NCBI GenBank assembly: GCA_033961575.1
Contig: CM066728.1
Coordinates: forward strand, 103,058,852 to 103,122,851
Length of the DNA: 64,000 nucleotides
Direction of reading: 5' to 3'
DNA from: Aselliscus stoliczkanus
Lineage: Eukaryota; Chordata; Mammalia; Chiroptera; Hipposideridae
The position numbers and the translations under genes are program-made. Below the pieces are notes generated by a model that did not search any database, was not told the origin of the DNA, and was given only the letters and a program-made list of their open reading frames with translations. Numbering within the stretch: the stretch's first letter is position 1; each line of letters begins with the position of its first letter. This document shows, one piece after another, positions 47,071 to 57,092 of this stretch.

Positions 47071-47089
47071 AGCAAGTTACAAAATCCCC

Positions 47090-47420
47090 TATTAATGAAT
47101 ATTTAGATTATTTCAAATGCTGTGCTTAGCAGAAGCAATGCTGAAGTGAATAAGTCTGTAGAGAAATCTTTGCTGCCTCTCTGGTTAAAGGTTTTGGATG
47201 AAATCCTCACACTGAAGCTGGTAAATCTAAGAATATGCCTTTTTATAAAGATTCAGACACAAATTGCCAAATTATCCTCCGGAAAGGTTGTACCAATTTG
47301 TGTTCCTACCAGATTGTCATTTTCTTCACATTAATCCCTATGTTTCTCAACAGATTTGTTCTTAAATGCTATGCATACCCTTTTGTTTGTATCCTTTAAT
47401 AATTACATTTTCCCAGCTGA
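47090..47420 (-). mobile_element. Old L1 fragment, antisense
   Basis: TTGCCAAATTATCCTCCGGAAAGGTTGTACCAATTTGTGTTCCTACCAG at 47263-47312 is a typical reverse L1 3' region, preceded by a diverged TATTTAGATTATTTCAAATGCTGTGC. Confidence 0.7.
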
Positions 47421-47931
47421 TTCTTGCTGGCATATAAGAAAGCTATTAATCTTTTCTTTTATCATTTCCATTCTCATTAATGGCATGGGCTTTGGAGTCC
47501 ACATAGGGTAGTGTCTCTACTCTAAGTTCCTCATGTAAACAATGGGAATAACTAAAACAATAACCCTCCTGGAATTATTACAGGCACTCACTAAGATAAT
47601 ACAGAGAAAGCATCTAACAAAATTCAGTAAGATGATACAAAGACAGGGCAACCCAACACATTTTCAGATATCCAGGTTTGGGTCAACGTCACTGACATAG
47701 ATTAAACCTTGCTCACATTCAGGCTGTCAGTGGGCCTCAGCAAACACTTATTCAGCACACATTATCTGTCTAATTATTTCTAGCTGCCATCTCATCTTTA
47801 CAATTGTTTCCCCCTAATTGGGATATGTTCATTGGAAGTCTACTGAAATCCAACCACAACCCATAAAAGAACATGTGATCTCTTTAAGCCTCTTTTCTCT
47901 CTATTTGACTATCGGTCAGGAAGATGAAAGT
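47421..47931. other. Unassigned sequence
   Basis: No feature recognised, apart from weak MIR-like wording at 47510-47620 that is too short to call. Confidence 0.35.
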
Positions 47932-48662
47932 CAAGTCATGTGATGCTTAATGATGTTTCAGTCAACGGTGGGCCAAATATATGACGTAGGTTCCATGACA
48001 TTATAATGGAGCAAAGAAACTCCTATCACCTAGTGACATCACAACCTCATAACATCACAGCACAAAGCATTACACACATTTGTGATGATGCTGGTGTACA
48101 CAAACCCACTGCACTGCTAGTCGTACAAAAGTACAGCACATCCAATTATGTGCAATACGTCATACCTGATAATGACAATAAACAACTATGTTACTGGTTT
48201 ATATATTTACTATACTATATATTTTATCTTTTTTTTTTTTTTTGAGGGCAGTGTCACTGGCCCTCACATGTGGGACTGAACCAGGGCCGCTGGCTTCCCA
48301 AGCCAGCGTTTAACCACTGCGCCACTTGGCCGGCCCTTATCATTATTTTTGAGTGTACTCTTTCTACTTATAAATAAAAAAGTTTGCTATAAAGTGATGT
48401 GCCATGTTACTCTGGCAGCAGCCTCATACATCCCATGTTTACCGTGTCTCTGGAGTGCACCATTTTCTCTTGGCCATGGTTTAATCTCAGTTGTTTTGTC
48501 CAGTAACATGCTGTACAGGCTTGGAGCCTGGGAGCCATAGGTTACACCATACAGCCTAAATGTATAGTAGGTATAACATCTGGGCTGTATAAGTGCAATG
48601 TATGATGTTCACACAAGAAAATCGCTCAGAACGCATCCTTGTCATTAAGTGGCGTGTGAGTG
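47932..48662 (+). mobile_element. Tigger1-related DNA transposon, interrupted by a SINE
   Basis: Ends CAAGTCATGTGATGCTTAATGATG and CATTAAGTGGCGTGTGAGTG are decayed inverted repeats of the Tigger type, with TA following at 48663-48664. The interior has ACACACATTTGTGATGATGCTGGTGTACACAAACC, TATGTTACTGGTTTATATATTTACTATACTATA, ATTTTTGAGTGTACTCTTTCTACTTATAAA and CAGTAACATGCTGTACAGGCTTGGAGCC. Most of the transposase region is absent, so it is a nonautonomous or deleted copy. Confidence 0.88.
48229..48336 (-). mobile_element. tRNA-derived SINE, head-only form, inside Tigger
   Basis: T-run, then GAGGGCAGTGTCACTGGCCC to CTTGGCCGGCCC. It splits the Tigger words ...ATTTTATC and CATTATTTTTGAG, with TTATC at both edges (48224-48228, 48337-48341). 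The longer duplication is blurred by the T-run. Confidence 0.93.
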
Positions 48663-48664
48663 TA

Positions 48665-49709
48665 AGCAGATTTCGGACTCCTAACTTATCCCCTGAAATA
48701 GCCGCCCGGACATTTGTTCAGGTCATGTGTTTCACAAGGGCAGCCCATCTAAGGAGATATCATTCACATCGAAGCCATTTATTTTTTATTATAACTTCAC
48801 TGCCCCCCAGAAATGAGTATTCATGAAGACAATTTTCCAAAAAGTAACAGTGAAGTTCATTTTCCTAATGAACTTAATACTTAGAACAATCGGAAATAAA
48901 ACGTTTCAGAAGGTGTTGCCTTGTAAAAATGCACATGGAGGGCCCATGGAGCAGTCGCCTTGCCCTCAGAGACCTGAATTGTTTGCAGAAGTAAATATCC
49001 AAAGCACTGGATAAAATTGGATTCAATTGTGACTGTGAATGCTTGTGCACACACACAAAAGCTCAATGAAAACTGTGTGCATCATCTATTGGAAACCTAT
49101 CCAGAAATCTATGTGGGTTATCTACCCTTCTGCTTCTCCAGTCATTTCATGAGGAGGTTTGGCTACATGTTTATTGCACAAAAATAAACCTCCTTCCTTT
49201 GTCTTGCAATTCCATAGATGGTGAAAATATTTATTTTGTATTCCATTTTCAGTGTTATGTTATTATTTTTTTTCTCATGATTGAATTGTTAGATGTGGGT
49301 GATGAACCCTCATTCTATGGAATAGTACACAATCCTCCAAGACGTCACCAACAATAGGGGAGCCAGCAAGCTGTGACCACCTAAACATTTCATTCAATGC
49401 TCAAGTGCCCAATACATATTGGCACTAAAGCATTTATTGTTTTTTAATGAAAGATGTAGTTTTCCAGAACTATATTCATGAAATTTGTATTTTGAGTGGG
49501 ACACTATTCTAAAAAATATGAATCCATGAAATATCTTATGGGTGCTTATATTTTCCAATCTTAATTTATATAGGTGTGCCTCATTTTATCGAGCTTCATT
49601 TCATTGTGTTTTGTAGATACTGCATTTTTTACAAATTGAAGGTCAGACCCTCCACCAGTAAAAAGATTATGACTCGCTAAAGGCTCAGATGATGGTTGCC
49701 TCTTTAAGC
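48665..49709. other. Unassigned sequence
   Basis: No repeat or gene recognised. Confidence 0.4.
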
Positions 49710-49723
49710 AACATAGTATTTTT

Positions 49724-49966
49724 TTTTTTAAAGATTTTATTGTAGCCAATGGCAGCCCACTGCAGCAGAGGCTGCAGCCCACACAGTTGCCGGTGACTCA
49801 TGGCAGCCCAGCTCCAGGTCCAGCTGTTGTTCACCATCTTAGCTGTAGAGGGTGCAGTGTCACTGGCCCTCAGCCCTCACATGTGGGATCCGAACCAGGG
49901 TCCTGCTGCTCAGAGCTGGCTTCCCAAGCCAGCTCCTAACCAACGCGCCACTCGGCTGGCCTATCC
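49724..49966 (-). mobile_element. tRNA-derived SINE, internally deleted composite form
   Basis: Has the head and the first body section (GCTGCAG, CAGCTGTTGTTCACCATCTTAGCTG) but lacks the later body and the CCCCAATAAA part, passing directly into an AATCTTT-type tail. The head carries a 4-base duplication (CCCTCAGCCCTCAC) and a short insertion. Imperfect 14-bp duplication AA[C/T]ATAGTATTTTT at 49710-49723 and 49967-49980. Confidence 0.92.
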
Positions 49967-49980
49967 AATATAGTATTTTT

Positions 49981-51533
49981 AATTAACTACTTTTTTAAAA
50001 GAGATAACGCTCTTGCACATTTAATAGGCTATAGTATAGTGTAAAGAACTTTTATATGGACTGGGAAACAAAAAAAGTGCTATGACTTGTTTTATGGTGG
50101 TAGTTGCTTTATTGTCATGGTCTGGAACCGAACCCACAATATCTACAAAGTGTGCCTGTATAGAGACCATCCTAGCAAAGTCACCAGAATGGTGTGTGAT
50201 TTATTAAAACCCAAAAACTGGAAAACTATAATTAAGAATTGTAATCACATCCAAATTAGGGATGTTAAGAAGCATTGCAGTGGCTAGCTAAAGCATAATT
50301 CCTAATAGGCTGCTTGCTGTTAACTTGGGTTTCAGCACAGAAGGTATTTTATCAGTGTTTAGTAATACTAAATGAGGCTTTCCTTCGGCTTTGGCTTTCA
50401 ATGAAGATTGATGAAAAAACAAAGAAGATTTTCAATTAAGTTAGTTCCAAATAATTCAGTTTTTGCAAGCAGATCAGTAGGTAACTGTTTGTTTTCCGTG
50501 GCTGCCTGTCAGATGTTGGTCAGAAAGCTACAGTCAAGGAGTTAGTCAAAATCATTTCAGGAGGTCATCAAAATCAAAAGAGACAATAATATTTTCAGCC
50601 GTCTGGTGACACAGAGAGTTAAGCAATAAAAAGGAGCCTGCCCCACCTCAATTTCCTCAATTCATAAAAACAAATTCTAAAAGTTTAAAACCACTGGTAT
50701 CTGCCTGCAATTATGTGATATCCAAATGCCTGTTTTGGTACTTTGACATTAATATACTCAAAGAAAGAAGAATTTGAGTCATCTCCTCTCAAGACACAGT
50801 GGCTGTTTTCACAAGAGTACTTCCTGTTGCTAACCCACAAACATAATCATGAAGGCTGTCTATAAATATCAATTACAGAGGCATATTTTCTTAACTATAC
50901 AGACATTGGGAAGGAACTTAGGCTTTTGTAGGTTAATATCTCTCTTTACCGGTCTGAAGAATCAGGAATAACACACCAGTATCCTCGAAACCCAAGCAAA
51001 AGCATTTCTGGTTTCCATCCTGTAAGCTCATGAGCAATGCATCCATGCTTTATCCTTGGAGAGGGTTAATTTAATTTTGATTTCCTTTCTCGGTGTTTGC
51101 TTTGGAGGTTTTCACATACACTGCTGAAATGGACTAGAACTTGGCAGTGAGAAGGCTGCAATGTGATGTACATCCTGTCAGCCTCCCTCGACCAACTTGG
51201 CGAGGCTGTCTGTGGAGGCAAGAGGGCAGAAGACCGGCTGAGAAACAAAGTCAAGGCATTCCATTTTTGAGCATGACATTGCAGAAACGATGGCACACTC
51301 AATCTTCCAGGTGAATGGCGTTCTCATGATATCACCTTTCTTATGACATGACCCAATCATGCTGGAAGAGGAGTGAAAATTCACGATTTGCCACTGTCCT
51401 TTACTTCCCACATTAGCGTCTGTATTTTTTAGAAAATGGAAGTGCAGAGCAGGGTAGGAGTTCAAAAACTAAATCCACATGTAGCCAGAGATATAGATCC
51501 CAAGACATGCTGTTATACTGACAAACTTTGCTG
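49981..51533. other. Unassigned sequence
   Basis: 1.5 kb. An eroded SINE-like or Tigger-like edge near 50090-50160 cannot be confirmed. No gene recognised. Confidence 0.35.
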
Positions 51534-51539
51534 CTAATC

Positions 51540-51685
51540 TTTTTTTTTTTAAGCTGAGGCATCCTGCTACCCGTTGGCAGCTCAACGGCAGCTCAGCTCG
51601 GGCTGGGCATCGAACTGCTGTTGCTCAGAGCTCAGCTTGCACTCTTGGGCGAGCTCTTAACCACCTAGGCCACTCGGCCAGCCCC
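51540..51685 (-). mobile_element. Divergent tRNA-derived SINE variant
   Basis: Minus strand: GGGGCTGGCCGAGTGGCCTAGGTGGTTAAGAGC, then a B-box-like AGTTCGATGCCC and a short GAGCTGAGCTGCCGTTGAGC body before the A-tail. It shares the GGGCTGGCCGAGTGG start and GTGGTTAAG with the main family, but the middle differs. It may be a sister SINE family. Confidence 0.75.
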
Positions 51686-51730
51686 TGTTTCTAATTTTGA
51701 TCGATGACTTTTAATAGAATTCTCCCCAAA

Positions 51731-52415
51731 GTAGGTTGTTTCCACATCTTGGCTACTGTGACTATGCCGCAGTAAACATGGGAGTGTAAATAACTCTTTG
51801 AGTTCCTGATTTCAATTCTTTTGGATAAATATTCAGAGGTGAGATTGCTAGATCATATGGTATTTCTATTTTTAATTTTTTGAAGAAGTTTCATACAAGT
51901 TTTTCCTAGCAGCGGCACTGCCTTATAGTCCCATCAGGAGTGGACAAGGATTCCCATTTCTCCCCATTTGCCAATGCTTGTTATTGTTTGTTTCTTGACC
52001 AGACCTATCCTAACAAGTGTGGGGTAACATCTCATCATGGTTTTAATCTGCATTTCTTAGATAAATAGATTTTAAAAAAAGTGGTATATACATACAAAGG
52101 AATGTTATTCAGTCTTTAAAAAGAAGGAAATCCTGACACATATGACAATATGAATGAACTTTGAGGTCATTATGCTAAATGAAATAAGCCAGTCACAGAA
52201 GGACAAATACTACATGATTCCACTTATATGAGGTATCAGAATAGTCAAACTTTAGAAGCTGAGAGTGGAGTGATGGTTGCCAGGGGCTGGAAGGAGGGGG
52301 GAATGGGGAGTTACTATTCAAAGGTTATAAAGTTTCAGTTAGGCAAGATGATTAAGTTCTAGAGACTTGCTGTAGAGCATAACATAGAGGTAACAAGTAT
52401 TGTACACTTAAAAAC
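51731..52415 (+). mobile_element. L1 with 5' inversion (twin priming)
   Basis: 51731-52065 is antisense ORF2 C-terminus (GGTTGTTTCCACATCTTGGC, CAATTCTTTTGGATAAATATTC, ATCATATGGTATTTCTA). 52070-52415 is the sense continuation (GTGGTATATACATACAAAGG, AATAAGCCAGTCACAGAAGG, 3' UTR TGGTTGCCAGGGGCTGG, TTGTACACTTAAAAAC). The two halves are almost adjacent in a normal L1 but face opposite ways. Duplication AATTCT[C/T]CCCAAA at 51718-51730 and 52416-52428, 12 of 13 equal. Confidence 0.92.
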
Positions 52416-52519
52416 AATTCTTCCCAAACTAAAAAAAGAGTTCATTGAGAAATGGATGAAAACTAAAGCTCATACCTTTTAAAATGTCTATGGACACATT
52501 CAATATTTTTCCCATCCAG

Positions 52520-52615
52520 AAATTTCTAAAGGACAGCAACTATATTTCATAATCCTTTCTCTACCTCAAAAACAATAGCACAGTACTGGCGAGCCATAAA
52601 TCTTTCTTACAGCTA
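52520..52615 (+). mobile_element. L2 3' end scrap, weak
   Basis: GACAGCAACTATATTTCATAATCC...AATAGCACAGTACTGGCGAGCCATAAAT is L2-like. Confidence 0.35.
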
Positions 52616-53439
52616 TTGACAATGACAATGACAGGAAAGAGATTATTTAAATTTCATTTTCACCACAAGAACTTACCATCTGTATTAAAAGGTGCTACTA
52701 TTAAAGCTGAGGACCCTATTTACTGTGTGGCTTTGCACGAAAAGAGTATAAAATGTCAGGTGTGGCGTGCCAGCCCAGAGGTTTCCCAGGTAGTGTGCTT
52801 AATGACAAGCTGCTCCACTGCCATCAGGGTTTATCATGTGGAACATTTTTTTGGGGGCCAGTGCATGAGCTCTTTCCCAGCTGAAAAGCATTTGTTTCAT
52901 CTTCTGCTTCAAGGACCCCAACAAGTGTTTTCCTTGGCCCATGTCTCACCAAGAGCAGTGCCTGCAGTGTGGTGACCTGTGGTCCCAGTCCTGTAACTGG
53001 AGCCGTAAAAGCAAGGAGCCTTCTCAACACACCGATGAGCTGGGCAAAGCAGAGAAGGTGAAACATTTGGCTGGGTAGGAGTGTTTTACCATGTCTCTAA
53101 GAAATAGCCTCAGTAAAACCGTCTGAGATAGACACTGAGAACCAGCAAAAGTATTGTTTTTGAAAAGCTCGAGTAAGATTAAAAAACAAACCCCCAAACC
53201 TTTGCAGTTGTTTGCTAAAAACCCATATTTTCTGCTTCTCAAATTACAAAGTCTAGTGAAAACCTTGGCATCAACTACTGCATTTTATGGATCAAACAGT
53301 GGGGTCAAGAAAAGGTTTTAGACCAATCAGATATGAAAGCAGAAAAGTGAAGAAGACAAATATCTGAATTTGTCTTCCCTAGTTCGCTTGCAAACCAACT
53401 CATTACCTAAAGAACATCTGCAAAGGTGGTTTTGAGTCA
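52616..53439. other. Unassigned sequence
   Basis: A 119-codon plus frame (52616-52975) opens in a GACAAT repeat and has no recognised domain. Frames on the opposite strand overlap it. Coding is not supported. Confidence 0.3.
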
Positions 53440-53525
53440 CAAAACTGCGGAGTTGGAAAGCGCCCTTGGAGATTGTTTCGGTCTTACTTTACGGATAAGC
53501 AAACAGGCTCAATGAAGGTAGACGC
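53440..53525 (-). mobile_element. MIR-like fragment, weak
   Basis: GAGTTGGAAAGCGCCCTTGGAGATTG...TTTACGGATAAGCAAACAGGCTCAATGAAGG resembles the reverse MIR-type core. Confidence 0.4.
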
Positions 53526-53934
53526 CATGTTGAAGATTAATTAGAAAAATGAGACATGAGATTTTCTGACTTAGTACTTTCCCTCTACACGGTATTAGGT
53601 ACAAAAACATTAACACAGTTAAACGTGTAAAAATTGTGCTATGTGTTCATAGCACAACACATTACAGACATTCATGGGCTGTGGATTTGTGGATTTAGCC
53701 ATTGCACACTGATTTCCTACTTCGTGGGGGCCATTCTAGTATGCACTAAGAATGCAAATATTCAGAAGAGTTAAACAACCAAAAAAAAGAAAAAGAGGAG
53801 TTAAGGTTGTAGGGAAGAGAGGACCAAGGAAGCAAAGAATGACCAAACCATGGATAAGTACCTGACAGATTACAAGACTCAAAGCTGCCTCTATGTTCAG
53901 TAACATATGAATGAATATTCCTTGCACCAAAGCA
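53526..53934. other. Unassigned sequence
   Basis: No feature recognised. Confidence 0.35.
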
Positions 53935-54290
53935 GCACTGAAAGCTGGGTGCTAAGGGCTGTTTGGGATCATCAGAGGAGGCATCTCAGAGGCAGGAATT
54001 CCCTGAATTGTGTCTTAAAGAATGAGTTAAAGTTTACTTAGGGGGTTGGGAGAAGAAGGATAATTCAGGAAGGTGGGAACATCTGGTGGTCAGTGAGCAG
54101 GGTGGCCTTGGGGAAAGGTTAGGTAGGTTGGTATGGCTGATATGCATTGTGCTAAGGAGGAGAATGGTAGAAGGTGAATTTCAAAGTAGGTAGTGGCCAT
54201 GTACTACATGCAAAGAAGTTATAGCTTTATCCTAGAGCCTATCATTTTCCAAACCCCGTGGCAATTCAAGAACATCTTGGGAAAGCCCAC
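53935..54290 (-). mobile_element. LINE-2 (L2) fragment, reverse
   Basis: GGAGGCATCTCAGAGGCAGGAATTCCCTGAATTGTGTCTTAAAGAATG, then GGATAATTCAGGAAGGTGGGAAC and GGTTGGTATGGCTG, matches reverse L2 wording in order. Confidence 0.6.
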
Positions 54291-54524
54291 TGACATCAGG
54301 CTTATTCACACAGCAAAGACTGAAATCTGACATGAATGCAGGGCTCTGAATTCCAGGGGTCTTTCTACAGGTCAGTTTTGGGACCTTAATGATCCATTTG
54401 GAAGAAATGTTGTCAGTCTGGAAGAGCAAACAAAGACCTTCCAGTTAACTAAGAAAACTCACCTTGTTTTTTCCCAACAAAATATAGCGACACTAAAATC
54501 TCCTAAAGATGGTAAAATATCAGA

Positions 54525-54612
54525 ATCACCTGAGGTAATTACCGATTGTGTTTTTGTGGTCAAGAGACATTGGGCTGAACTCTAACCCAGTGGTAGGGGA
54601 GGTGGGGTCCTG
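54525..54612 (-). mobile_element. MER5A-like hAT remnant
   Basis: ATCAGAATCACCTGAGGTAATTACCGATTGTG...CCAGTGGTAGGGGAGGTGGGGTCC fits the MER5A right half reversed. Confidence 0.45.
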
Positions 54613-54830
54613 CTATAACTTTGAAATGTAATTGCCTCCTTCCTGCCTTCTGTTTTTCCCCCCAGGTGGTGGGGGTGGGGTTAAAGCAAAACTCTTAGGT
54701 GAACAGTGACATTCCAAACCGTGTGAGTTATGATTATTGACATGTGGACTGGAATTCTTCTCTCAGGCAGTGGGATTGTTCACAGTGCAAGCTCTCTTTC
54801 TAAACAGAAACCCCAGGCCCAATCTCGTCA

Positions 54831-54863
54831 GCTTTGCTATGCAGCTTTGCTATGCAGTTTTGC
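54831..54863 (+). repeat. 13-bp tandem repeat
   Basis: GCTTTGCTATGCA occurs twice exactly, followed by a partial GTTTTGC. Confidence 0.9.
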
Positions 54864-55041
54864 AATTCAACTAGCTATGAAGATCTTTCTCAACCTGATT
54901 ATTGTTTTTGGTGTTTTTCTTTAATAACCTTGATCTCTTTGCAACAAACTTTAAGCAACCAAAAGTTGGGTCTGATCCTTCTTTAAAACTTTACAAAAAA
55001 AGCTTCATCATCTATCTGTTTCTAAAATGTAAGAGCTGAAT

Positions 55042-55140
55042 GCCGGCCGAGTGGCGTGGTGGTTAAGCCCTGGCTTGGGAAGCCAGTGGCCCCACATATG
55101 AGGGCCAGTGACACTGCCCTCAAAAAAAAAAAAAAAAAAA
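55042..55140 (+). mobile_element. tRNA-derived SINE lacking the B box
   Basis: Head-only SINE in which GTGGCCCC joins directly to CACATATGAGG, removing the GGTTCGGGTCC B box present in sisters. The A-box region and A19 tail remain. Duplication GTAAGAG[C/A]TGA at 55029-55039 and 55141-55151. Confidence 0.93.
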
Positions 55141-55329
55141 GTAAGAGATGATATCCAATAAAATAGCTGTACCAGCACAGAAGGTAAAGAAAGTACTCCC
55201 TGAGCTATGTACAGATAGACTAATAACATTAATGTCACCTATGCCGCCGCCTCTGAGCTGGCAGTGACCCAGGTACTATAGTGGATCACTACCAGTTCTC
55301 ACCCTCGTCTGCAAGGGTGCTTCTTGCCA

Positions 55330-55410
55330 CTACACGTCAAAGCTGAGGAAATGGTAATTCAGAAAGAAGCCCAATAATCACACAGTCAGCATGTAGTCGA
55401 GCTCTTTTTG
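55330..55410 (-). mobile_element. MIR core scrap
   Basis: AAAGCTGAGGAAATGGTAATTCAGAAAG...ATCACACAGTCAGCATGTAGTCGAGCTC is a reverse MIR core. Confidence 0.55.
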
Positions 55411-57033
55411 AAAGAATCTGTAGAAATCCTTAAAGCCTATACTTACTTTCCCCCTCCATAACATTGCAATGCAGTGTGACTGATTTGCCCTTTACAGCAG
55501 ACTTACATCCAAATGCATGGTCTCAGTAGAGGGTAATTTGCTCAGGGAATGACACATTTTTTTTTCCAGGTGGCCGCCATTGATTCACATAGTTCTTTGA
55601 ACTTCTTCCTTTTGGAATTTCAGAGTTTAAAACATAAATGGCAGCAAACCTCTATTCTTTAAAGATGTGTTTAGGTAATACTACAAAAAAATAATGAAGA
55701 ACCAAGATGTATAGCATGGCTGTCAGGCTTGGGTCAAAAATGAACTGTATCTAAAGGCACAAGATTAATTTTCTTCTTCTGTGGCTCATAGAAGACAATT
55801 CCAGAGAGACCCAAGAACGTTTAAGCAGTGGTAACATTTTTGAAGTTGGTGCACATTCTTCTTACATGATCACTCCAAAGGGCAAAATTCATTTTGAAGA
55901 ATAACGTCTGCTTAAAAAATTGTTTCTATGTTTCATGGTCAATGTTTATATTCAATACAGTCACTAAGTCTCATTCTAAAACATTACCATGGTAAATAAA
56001 TGATTAATGGATGACTCTCCTAAAGTATTATAAGCCATCGGTGAGGATGGGACTATTATTTTCAGTTTGATCATTTAGCATTTTTCTGTAACTGCAATGG
56101 TATTTAAAGGTTCAAGGAGACTCCATTCAATATCCATTCAGCATCTCTCTCAAATCAGACTTTGGATCATCTGGACATGGTGGGACATTCAAAAGAGACT
56201 TAAAAGAGGAATCAAATGCATTTTCTAAAATACAAAGAAATAGAACAGGTAGACAACTAACAAGAATTAAATTTAGGAAAATAAATGACAAAATCATTTT
56301 TGAATTTACAACTTCAGATTTTAAAAGATCTCCTAGAATGTTACTGCAACCATAAAACCTCTCTGTGAAAAGAGAATCATTTTTAGAAACTAAATGAAAA
56401 CACTATTAATATATTTAACTTTAAACCGGAGGGAAAAAAGAGATGTAATACTGGCCAAAGGTGTTTCAACCACATAAAACCAACTTCAAAGATATTTTAA
56501 AGAATTAAAGCTTTTTAAAATAATACTTCCCTCAAGTAGTTCAAAGGCATTACTTGCTAATGTTCTTGGAAGAAATCCATTTACAGACATTACAAATCTT
56601 GAAAATATCCCTCTTTGTTGTATTCTTATATGGTCAAGAAATAAATATGAAGACTTAGGGACTAAGCACCATGCTTTCCCTTTCCCTAAAAGGCAGCAAC
56701 AATAACGTGGAGGTCCCTTTCATCGACCCAACCCAGCGTTTAGTCATGGCATGGATTCAGGTTGCTTTTTTCTAATTTTCAGAGAAAGTGTTTGGCAACC
56801 AACATTATTAGCATTAGTAGCTCCTGTCAACAGAATAGTTTCAAACCTACTACATTTATGGCAAAAGAGACTTTTGTTTAGAAGATGTCTCTTGGACCCA
56901 AAGCACTCAAAATGCTTTACAAACGCTATGTATTTATCTCTCCCTCTCCGTATCTTCAAAAAGCAAACCAAACCTTCAAGATGACCCTAGAAATCAAGAT
57001 GGATCTTCACATTATTGAATGAACCAAATCATC

Positions 57034-57036
<3 letters not shown>
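55411..57036. other. Unassigned sequence
   Basis: 1.6 kb of unique-looking DNA. Two opposing 75-77 codon frames at 56744-56984 exclude each other as evidence of coding. Confidence 0.4.

Positions 57037-57090
<54 letters not shown>
57037..57090 (+). repeat. (AT)27 microsatellite
   Basis: 27 uninterrupted AT units. Self-complementary, so cruciform-prone and likely length-polymorphic. Confidence 0.98.

Positions 57091-57091
<1 letters not shown>

Positions 57092-57092
<1 letters not shown>

Noticed and set aside
52616..52975. 119-codon plus-strand frame
   Set aside because: It starts in a GACAAT simple repeat, has no domain, and good frames exist on the opposite strand over the same bases.
56744..56984. 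Pair of opposing 75-77 codon frames
   Set aside because: They mirror each other on opposite strands with no domain in either; typical chance frames.
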